Assembly: GCA_045591315.1 (NCBI GenBank)
Contig: JAZNSN010000059.1
Span: 1-25,692 of the forward strand
DNA length: 25,692 nt
Direction of reading: 5' to 3'
From: HGM04593 sp045591315
GTDB taxonomy: Bacteria; Bacteroidota; Bacteroidia; Bacteroidales; Bacteroidaceae
Positions 1 to 5,729 of this stretch are shown here, piece after piece. The position numbers and the translations under genes were made by a program. How positions within the stretch are numbered: position 1 is the stretch's first letter; the number at the start of each line of letters is the position of its first letter. Below the pieces are notes generated by a model, which worked only from the letters and a program-made list of their open reading frames with translations, was not told the origin of the DNA and ran no database searches.

Positions 1-38
1 AAGGCTGTTGTGACTAATTTTTACGTGTGACGGGCGTT

Positions 39-213
39 TTTTGATTACTTTTTCACGAGAGAAAAAGTAATGATAGAATGCTCTTCGTTTGGTAACAACC
101 TACAGTTTAAGGTTGAGAACTGCATAAGAATATAATGACGAGAGATAGCGAGATTTGAAAACCTTAGTTTTACTTTATCGTTTTCTTATCCCCCAACTTT
201 TTGCTATTGAGCC
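39..213. repeat. Dispersed repeat, copy 1 (about 175 bp)
   Basis: This stretch recurs in the same orientation at 22693-22869, with long identical blocks and scattered substitutions; identity is roughly 85 percent by eye. It begins with an 11-bp hairpin (ATTACTTTTTC, loop ACGAGA, GAAAAAGTAAT). It also contains two interleaved inverted repeats, CAACCT 96-101 with AGGTTG 110-115 and CAGTT 103-107 with AACTG 118-122, unchanged in the second copy. No open reading frame of note is present. It lies about 160 bases upstream of the AAA ATPase gene. Function unknown. Confidence 0.8.
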
Positions 214-279
214 CCAAAAATCGGCTCTTTTATATCATTGTAATCATTAAATATCAACACATTGCACCATTTCAACCCA

Positions 280-350
280 AAACTGCTGTTTTTTTACAGC
301 ACTTTTCACACAAAACAGCTGTTTATTTTTAGCAGTTTTATTATCTTTGC
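280..350 (+). promoter_or_regulatory. Promoter with palindromic operator-like repeats for the AAA ATPase gene
   Basis: TATCTTTG at 342-349 matches the Bacteroidetes -7 consensus TAnnTTTG and ends 22 bases before the ATG. Upstream lie AAACTGCTGTTT at 280-291, the perfect 12-base palindrome AAACAGCTGTTT at 313-324 and AGCAGTTTT at 331-339. TGCTGT/ACAGCA at 284-302 could also form a hairpin. The palindrome sits where a -33 element would be, so a repressor bound there could block transcription. That role is inference. Confidence 0.5.
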
Positions 351-371
351 AACATCAAAAGACCTGGCAAT

Positions 372-1544
372 ATGAAAACATTGATAGCAAAATTCAGAAA
401 CATACTGAAGAATGTGGACACAAACCACATCCGCAACATACACGACACCATTGCATGGGATGACCGTCTGATTGCCATATTAGGTGCTCGAGGAGTTGGC
501 AAAACCACATTGGTGTTGCAACATATAAAACTATATGAAGAGACCGACACCACGTTGTTTGTATATGCCGATGATCTATGGTTCTCAACCCATTCATTAG
601 TATCACTCGCCGAGGAGTTTTACAAGAATGGTGGCCAGACTTTATACATTGACGAGATACACAAATATAAAAACTGGTCTCAGGAGATCAAGAATATATA
701 TGACACCTACCCCGATCTCAAGGTACGCTACACTGGATCATCAATCCTTGATTTGCAGAAAGGCAGTCACGATTTGAGCCGTAGAGTACTTGAATACCAG
801 ATGCATGGGCTATCGTTCAGGGAATATATTGCCATCAATTATGGTACAAGCATTCCTAAGCATACTCTTGAAGAGGTTCTTTCGAACAAAATAAATTTTC
901 CATACAACAAACACCGCCCTATTGCCATTTTCAAGGAATACATAAAAAAGGGATACTACCCTTACTTTAAAGATAATGAATATGATCTGCGTCTTGAAAA
1001 CACAGTAAATGCCATTCTTGAAGTTGATATTCCTAAATTTGCCGAGTTATCAGTTTCTACTGCCGATAAGCTGAAGATACTGTTATATATCATTGCTCAA
1101 AGCGTACCTTTCAAGCCTAACTACTCAAAGATTGCACGTGACCTTAATATGCATCGCAACTACGTTTCGGATCTGATGATTTGGTTAGACAAAGCAAATC
1201 TAATAAACATCCTACACGATGATGTCGAGGGATACAAACTGTTGGGCAAGGTCAGCAAGATATATCTTAACAATCCCAACCTCGCCTATGCATTATCGGA
1301 TGACGAGCCAAACATCGGGAACATTAGAGAGACCATATTTTTCTCTTGGCTCAGGGTTACACATAATGTGACAGCATCGAGTGTGGCCGATTTTAAAATA
1401 GGCAAATACACCTTTGAAGTTGGCGGGAAAAGAAAGGGGCAATACCAGATCAAGGATATTGACAATGCATATATTGTCAAAGACGACATTGAATACGGAC
1501 ACAGCAACGAAATACCATTATGGGCTTTCGGACTACTTTATTAA
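372..1544 (+). CDS. AAA+ ATPase of the DUF4143 type
   Basis: The 390-residue protein has a Walker A motif GARGVGKT at residues 38-45, a Walker B LYIDEIHK at 91-98 and a sensor-like YTGSS near 120. A winged-helix-like middle region follows, then a C-terminal segment with FEVGGKRKGQYQI, which resembles the E-x-K part of the nuclease-like fold found in DUF4143 ATPases. These proteins (AAA_14/DUF4143) are abundant and mostly uncharacterised in Bacteroidales. No signal peptide or membrane segment is visible. The start is set by the ATG 22 bases after a good promoter. It stands alone, between repeats, with no partner gene, which suggests an accessory gene. Family assignment is solid; the biological role is not known. 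Confidence 0.85.
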   Translation: MKTLIAKFRNILKNVDTNHIRNIHDTIAWDDRLIAILGARGVGKTTLVLQHIKLYEETDTTLFVYADDLWFSTHSLVSLAEEFYKNGGQTLYIDEIHKYKNWSQEIKNIYDTYPDLKVRYTGSSILDLQKGSHDLSRRVLEYQMHGLSFREYIAINYGTSIPKHTLEEVLSNKINFPYNKHRPIAIFKEYIKKGYYPYFKDNEYDLRLENTVNAILEVDIPKFAELSVSTADKLKILLYIIAQSVPFKPNYSKIARDLNMHRNYVSDLMIWLDKANLINILHDDVEGYKLLGKVSKIYLNNPNLAYALSDDEPNIGNIRETIFFSWLRVTHNVTASSVADFKIGKYTFEVGGKRKGQYQIKDIDNAYIVKDDIEYGHSNEIPLWAFGLLY

Positions 1545-1575
1545 ATGAGCGTGTAAAGATGTGTTGGGGAAACAG

Positions 1576-1900
1576 TTAAAGGAACTTTTGTTTCTTAGCT
1601 CTTCGGCGTGGGAGAATTGACAAGGCCAACTTTTCGCAACCCGCACGGCATCACATTATGCGATGCTACGTGCGACCTTTTGCTGTTGCCCTTGGCGACT
1701 CCTTTTGGTAGCAGGGGGCTAAAGGAACTTCTGTTTCTTTAGTTCTTCGGCATGGGAGAATTGACAAGGACAACTTTTCGCAACCCGCACGGCATCACAT
1801 TCTGCGATGCTGCGTGCGACATTTTGCTGTTGGCCTTGTCGACTCCTTTTGGTAGCAGGGGGCTAAAGGAACTTCTGTTTCTTTAGTTCTTCGGCTACCA
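1576..1900. repeat. Tandem array of about 143-bp palindromic units (two full, one partial)
   Basis: Unit 1 spans 1576-1718 and unit 2 spans 1719-1862. A third partial copy (1863-1894) forms the last 32 bases of the DUF3109 gene. Each full unit carries a large imperfect hairpin: GACAAGGCCAAC with GTTGGCCTTGTC-like arms outside, and CGCACGGCATC with GATGCxxCGTGCG inside. CTCCTTTTGGTAGC occurs at the end of both units (about 1699 and 1843), and its exact reverse complement GCTACCAAAAGGAG is at about 1893 inside the gene. No protein is predicted here. Confidence 0.85.
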
Positions 1901-2444
1901 AAAGGAGTTCATCATACCACTCTTCGCCAAAGCGTTCGATTAGCGGTTCTTTAAGAAATTCGTATGCTCGCACGCCTTTGCGGCGGCCTTTGATGAATGC
2001 ACTGCTGCATACATCCCATTTATGCAGGTTTACACCGATATAGTCGCCCACCTTGCGCAAGCGCACCGGATAGAGGTAGCACGAAATGGGCTTGCGCCAG
2101 CCGGTGCGTCCTTCGCGGAAAGCCTTTTCTATCAGGCAAATGCAGTTTCCGTTCGCATCACGCGACGCAAATACACAATCCTTATTGTTTACAATAGACG
2201 TAACCAGGTCGCCGTCGCGGTCGTTATATACCACACCTTGCTCCTTGACAACTGCACGCGCCTCAGGAGTCATCTCGTCCTCGATGACCTCAAGTGCCTC
2301 TTCGAGCTTCTCTACCTCTTCCATAAGTACCGGAGCACCGGCATCGCCCTCTACGCAGCATGCGCCCTTGCAGTGCGTGAAGTTACAGAAGAAGTACTCC
2401 TGAAAGAGGTCGAAAGAGACTATTGTATCACCTATCTGTACCAT
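1863..2444 (-). CDS. DUF3109 family cysteine-rich protein
   Basis: The start taken is the ATG at 2442-2444 (MVQIGDTIVSFD), giving 193 residues, a normal size for the family. The frame stays open further upstream, but that part reads through a dispersed repeat and should be left out. Nine cysteines sit in family-like positions: 20, 25, 29, 30, 90, 101, 103, 122 and 146, including CNFTHCKGACC at 20-30 and KPISCYLYPVR near 119-128. The family is related to YkgJ-type proteins thought to bind Zn or Fe; no enzyme activity is established. No signal peptide is seen. Oddly, its final codons (AEELKKQKFL-stop) are the edge of the tandem palindrome array immediately downstream, so the same coding end is copied twice more in noncoding DNA. 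Confidence 0.85.
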   Translation of the reverse strand: MVQIGDTIVSFDLFQEYFFCNFTHCKGACCVEGDAGAPVLMEEVEKLEEALEVIEDEMTPEARAVVKEQGVVYNDRDGDLVTSIVNNKDCVFASRDANGNCICLIEKAFREGRTGWRKPISCYLYPVRLRKVGDYIGVNLHKWDVCSSAFIKGRRKGVRAYEFLKEPLIERFGEEWYDELLLVAEELKKQKFL

Positions 2445-2466
2445 AATTATTGTTTTTAAGTTTAAA

Positions 2467-2639
2467 ATATTCGAACTCCCCCACCCTGCGGGCACCCCCT
2501 CTTTAAAAAGAGCGGGAATCCCCAAATCAACTGTCCTCCTTTTTAAAGGGGGACGGCAACGCGGGGGAGCGTTGCTTGCGACGACTGAACCTTTAGGTTT
2601 ACGAAGGAGTGCCGTATGGCTAAGCGGCAGCTTCGGAGG
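2467..2639. repeat. Structured repeat flanking the DUF559 gene, left copy
   Basis: The core 2528-2639 matches 3113-3224 over 112 bases with a single difference; the outer 60 bases are more diverged. The core carries hairpins: GCAACGC/GCGTTGC with a 6-base loop, AACCT-tt-AGGTT, and CGAAG..TGCCG with CGGCA..CTTCG. A near-palindrome CCTCCTTTTTAAAGGGGG is also present. It lies between the 5' end of the DUF3109 gene and the 3' end of the DUF559 gene. Confidence 0.9.
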
Positions 2640-2663
2640 GATTTCCACAAAAATGCAACTGTT

Positions 2664-3035
2664 TCATTCTACACAAAGAGCTGCATGGGATATTGTTTCC
2701 AAAACCAATTCAATATCATTCCACACTTCACTATTCTCAAATCTCAAAACTCGTATCCCAAGCGATTTAAGGAATTTATCCCTATCGTAATCATACGTAT
2801 CGCCCTGCATTGTAAAATGGACATCACCATCAAGTTCAACACACAACCTGCAGGCCGGACAATAAAAATCGAGAATATAATGCCCTACAGAAAATTGCCT
2901 GCGCCATTTCGTTCCATTCAATTTGCCGGCTTTTATACGCTGCCATAATGCAACTTCCGCCGGTGTAAGATTCTTACGCAAATCGCGTCTGAAAGGCTTA
3001 AATTCCTTTTTGTTTACGGTTCTTTTATCGCTCAT
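2664..3035 (-). CDS. DUF559 (Vsr-like PD-(D/E)XK) endonuclease-domain protein
   Basis: With the start at the ATG 3033-3035 (MSDKRTVNKKEFKP) the protein has 123 residues, the usual length for DUF559. Visible family blocks are LRKNLTPAEVALWQRI at about 19-34, KWRRQFSVGHYILDFYCP at 44-60 with the likely catalytic D56, CVELDGDVH at 65-73 with E68 and D69, and the C-terminal SLGIRVLRFENSEV. DUF559 is in the PD-(D/E)XK superfamily near very-short-patch repair enzymes; substrates are unknown. The frame is open upstream to 3131, but that part is the flanking repeat. The gene sits between two repeats in the same orientation, which suggests it moves or is maintained together with them. Base composition does not stand out by eye. 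Confidence 0.85.
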   Translation of the reverse strand: MSDKRTVNKKEFKPFRRDLRKNLTPAEVALWQRIKAGKLNGTKWRRQFSVGHYILDFYCPACRLCVELDGDVHFTMQGDTYDYDRDKFLKSLGIRVLRFENSEVWNDIELVLETISHAALCVE

Positions 3036-3049
3036 TACAAATAGCAGGA

Positions 3050-3224
3050 ATATTTCAACTCCCCCGCCCTGCGGGGCACCCCCTCTATTATTAAGAGTGG
3101 GAGTTTGCAAACCAACTGTCCTCCTTTTCAAAGGGGGACGGCAACGCGGGGGAGCGTTGCTTGCGACGACTGAACCTTTAGGTTTACGAAGGAGTGCCGT
3201 ATGGCTAAGCGGCAGCTTCGGAGG
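3050..3224. repeat. Structured repeat flanking the DUF559 gene, right copy
   Basis: This is the same orientation and structure as 2467-2639, offset by 585 bases. In the 112-base core the only visible difference is C for T in the CTCCTTTT(C/T)AAAGGGGG near-palindrome. It ends 15 bases upstream of the chosen DUF559 start codon and may hold that gene's promoter, although no clean TAnnTTTG is visible in it. Confidence 0.9.
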
Positions 3225-3276
3225 AAGTTAAAGAAAAACTGCCTGAAAATCCGAATATCACACCTGCAACGTTACA

Positions 3277-3330
3277 CGAAACCCCAAACATCCTCATTTA
3301 CTTTAGTAAACTGCGGTATTTGGGGTTTCG
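3277..3330. terminator. Hairpin downstream of gpmI (putative terminator)
   Basis: CGAAACCCCAAA (3277-3288) pairs perfectly with TTTGGGGTTTCG (3319-3330). The loop holds a smaller inverted repeat TTTACT/AGTAAA. It lies 64 bases past the gpmI stop on the minus strand. There is no U tract on either side, so termination is only a guess. Confidence 0.45.
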
Positions 3331-3393
3331 CAAGCCTTGCATCTTATCTTTTATACAATCCCCCTTAGTGGAGATTCGTATTCAGTCATATTT

Positions 3394-4893
3394 TTAAATC
3401 AATGCCTTGCCGGTCATCTCTGCCGGTGCTTCCAGGCCCATTATCTTGAGGATTGTAGGAGCAACGTCGGCAAGAATACCGTCCTCGATTGTCGCATTCT
3501 CCTTGTTTGTCACATAGACACAAGGAACAGGATTCAATGAGTGTGCTGTATTCGGTGAGCCGTCGGCATTCACTGCGTTGTCGGCATTGCCGTGGTCGGC
3601 AATGATGATTGACTCGTAGCCGTGGTCGCGTGCTGCTTCGATGACATCCTTAAGACAAGCATCTACTGCAAGCACCGCCTTCTCTATAGCACTATAGACA
3701 CCGGTGTGGCCCACCATATCGCCGTTTGCGAAATTAACTACGATGAAATCGAACTTTTCGCTGTTTATCTCGGCAACGAGCTTATCCTTAACCTCGTACG
3801 CGCTCATCTCAGGCTGCAGGTCGTAAGTAGCCACCTTTGGAGATGGAACAAGGATGCGTTCCTCGCCGTCGTACGGAGCCTCACGGCCGCCGTTGAAGAA
3901 GAATGTAACGTGAGCATACTTCTCGGTCTCGGCAATGTGGAGCTGCTTCATTCCCTGCTTTGCCACGAACTCGCCCAATGTGTTCTCTACATTCTCCTTG
4001 TCGAAAAGGATGTGAACGCCGGTGAACTTGGCATCGTACGGTGTCATGCAGAAGTACTGCAAGCCTGGGATTGTATGCATGCCCTCTGCCGGCATATCTT
4101 CCTGTGTAAGCACTATTGTAAGCTCCTTTGCACGGTCGTTGCGGTAGTTGAAGAAGATTACTGCATCGCCCTCGCCTATGCGGCCGTCGAAGTTACTGTT
4201 CACGATAGGCTTGATGAACGCGTCGGTCACGCCTTCGTCGTACGATTCTTTAACCGCAGCCACCATGTCGGCAGCCTTCTTGCCCTCGCCGCTCACGATG
4301 AGGTCGTATGCAATCTTGACACGCTCCCAACGCTTGTCGCGGTCCATTGCATAGTAACGGCCTACGATTGTAGCGAGCTTGAGGTTCTTGGCTGTAAGCT
4401 GCTCGATGAAACCGGCACCGCTCTTGGGGTCGGTGTCACGGCCGTCCATGAAGCAGTGCACGTATGCGTTCTCCACGCCCTGCTCTGCAGCGAACTTGTA
4501 CATAGCCTCAAGGTGTTCGAGTGAGCTGTGCACGCCTCCGTCCGATGTAAGGCCCATGAAATGCAGCTTCTTGCCGTTGTTCTTGGCATACTCTACCGCA
4601 GCAACCAGCTGAGGGTTCTGCGCAATCGAGCCGTCCGCTATGGCGCGGTTTATCTTGAGAAGGTCCTGATAAACCACACGGCCGCCGCCGATATTGAGGT
4701 GACCTACCTCGCTGTTGCCCATCTGGCCTGCAGGAAGGCCTACATTCTCGCCGCTTGCCTGAAGCTGCGAATTAGGATATACCGATACAAGATGATCCCA
4801 GTATGGAGTGGGAGTATTGAAAATAACATCACCCTTGCCGTGGTTTCCTACACCCCAGCCGTCAAGGATCACCAATAATGCTTTGTTTGCCAT
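3394..4893 (-). CDS. gpmI: 2,3-bisphosphoglycerate-independent phosphoglycerate mutase
   Basis: This cytosolic glycolytic enzyme interconverts 3- and 2-phosphoglycerate using Mn. The start taken at ATG 4891-4893 gives MANKALLVILDGWG and 499 residues, close to the usual 505-510. Key signatures are the metal ligand D11 in ILDGWG, catalytic S61 in MGNSEVGH (58-65), DGGVHS, CFMDGRDTDP, RYYAMDRD, FFNYRNDRA, AHVTFFFNGG, NFANGDMVGHTG, ADHGNAD and TAHSLNPVP, in the order of the alkaline phosphatase superfamily phosphatase and transferase domains. The frame is open further upstream to 4965, but the predicted promoter lies there. It is transcribed alone, divergent from the Nudix operon. Family assignment is certain. 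Confidence 0.97.
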   Translation of the reverse strand: MANKALLVILDGWGVGNHGKGDVIFNTPTPYWDHLVSVYPNSQLQASGENVGLPAGQMGNSEVGHLNIGGGRVVYQDLLKINRAIADGSIAQNPQLVAAVEYAKNNGKKLHFMGLTSDGGVHSSLEHLEAMYKFAAEQGVENAYVHCFMDGRDTDPKSGAGFIEQLTAKNLKLATIVGRYYAMDRDKRWERVKIAYDLIVSGEGKKAADMVAAVKESYDEGVTDAFIKPIVNSNFDGRIGEGDAVIFFNYRNDRAKELTIVLTQEDMPAEGMHTIPGLQYFCMTPYDAKFTGVHILFDKENVENTLGEFVAKQGMKQLHIAETEKYAHVTFFFNGGREAPYDGEERILVPSPKVATYDLQPEMSAYEVKDKLVAEINSEKFDFIVVNFANGDMVGHTGVYSAIEKAVLAVDACLKDVIEAARDHGYESIIIADHGNADNAVNADGSPNTAHSLNPVPCVYVTNKENATIEDGILADVAPTILKIMGLEAPAEMTGKALI

Positions 4894-4962
4894 AATATAT
4901 GAATGTTTTTGATTTGTATTCCGTTTGGCATTGCGCCGCAAAGGCGCACAATCTACCGCTTG

Positions 4963-4997
4963 CAAAGGTACTACTTTTTATTCTGTATTTTGTCAAA
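4963..4997 (-). promoter_or_regulatory. gpmI promoter
   Basis: On the minus strand TACCTTTG (4970 to 4963) is a perfect match to TAnnTTTG. TTTG (4997 to 4994) lies 23 bases upstream, slightly longer than the usual spacing. The leader contains a small hairpin TGCGCC-gcaaa-GGCGCA at 4932-4948. This position rules out the longer upstream start for gpmI. Confidence 0.65.
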
Positions 4998-5097
4998 TAT
5001 CGCAATTATTTTGTCTAAAACAGGCACAAGCAACTTTAAAGAGATATATAAATTAATTAAATTATTAAAATACGCGCACAAATAGCGGTTCCAATGG

Positions 5098-5127
5098 TTG
5101 GGAAGTGCCGAAAAAGAGGTATCTTTG
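5098..5127 (+). promoter_or_regulatory. Promoter of the Nudix-TPR-barrel operon
   Basis: TTG at 5098-5100, a 19-base spacer and TATCTTTG at 5120-5127 match the Bacteroidetes housekeeping promoter. The ATG of the Nudix gene follows about 60 bases later. Confidence 0.7.
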
Positions 5128-5186
5128 CAAAACTTATATTGCCCTAAAGGGCACATGCACGCAAAAAAAACAAAAAGAGAGACAGC

Positions 5187-5723
5187 ATGCAGCACCCATT
5201 GCACCTTTTCAAGCACTGCCCCAAATGCGGCAGCACGGAGTTCGGCATCAACGACGAGAAGTCGAAGAAGTGCGCCGGATGCGGTTTTGTATATTACTTC
5301 AATCCGCTGGCAGCAACCGTAGGCATAATAACCGACGGCAAAGGCCGTATTCTTGTGGCACGCAGGGCAAAGGAGCCGGCTATGGGCACGCTCGACCTGC
5401 CCGGAGGCTTCAGCGACAGCTATGAGACCGCCGAAGAGGGAGTTGCAAGAGAGATTCTCGAAGAGACCGGGCTTAAGGTTACCGCGACACGCTATCTGTT
5501 CAGCATTCCCAACACATATATCTATTCGGGCATGGAGCTGCACACGATGGACCTCTTCTTCCTTTGCGAGGTAGAGGATTACAGCAGCCTCACCGCCAAT
5601 GACGATGTTGACAGGCTGCAATGGATAGAGATAGAGAAGCTCGACAGCAATGAGTTCGGGCTGCAGTCGATTAGAAAGAGCATAGAGATTTTCAAGGAGT
5701 TGCACAACAACAATAGACTATAA
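5187..5723 (+). CDS. Nudix hydrolase with N-terminal zinc ribbon
   Basis: The 178-residue protein has a zinc ribbon with C11, C14, C29 and C32, followed by a Nudix domain. The Nudix box is complete: G74, E80, R88, E89, E92, E93 and G95 in the GX5EX7REUXEEXGU pattern. The zinc ribbon resembles that of NADH pyrophosphatase NudC, but the protein is shorter than NudC and lacks its extra N-terminal domain. The substrate is therefore open: a nucleoside diphosphate derivative is likely. It is cytosolic and has no signal peptide. It is the first gene of an apparent operon, with only 6 bases to the next start. Why a Nudix enzyme should be coupled to envelope proteins is unclear. Confidence 0.9.
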   Translation: MQHPLHLFKHCPKCGSTEFGINDEKSKKCAGCGFVYYFNPLAATVGIITDGKGRILVARRAKEPAMGTLDLPGGFSDSYETAEEGVAREILEETGLKVTATRYLFSIPNTYIYSGMELHTMDLFFLCEVEDYSSLTANDDVDRLQWIEIEKLDSNEFGLQSIRKSIEIFKELHNNNRL

Positions 5724-5729
5724 AGAGAA

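Noticed and set aside
1576..1900. CRISPR array
   Set aside because: Units are 143 bases with no short repeat/spacer alternation and no cas genes nearby.
2445..2648. Longer N terminus for the DUF3109 gene
   Set aside because: The extra residues read through the dispersed repeat (KRRTV.. frame), and the same reading occurs upstream of the DUF559 gene; the family start fits MVQIGD.
3036..3131. Longer N terminus for the DUF559 gene
   Set aside because: It is the right repeat copy in frame by chance; the remaining 123 residues are the normal family length.
3622..4524. 300-residue open frame antisense to gpmI
   Set aside because: It is a shadow frame of a certain gene; the cysteine- and histidine-rich composition is typical of antisense frames.
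4894..4965. Upstream start for gpmI
   Set aside because: The best promoter -7 element lies at 4963-4970, so the transcript would start inside or after this region; MANKALL fits the family.
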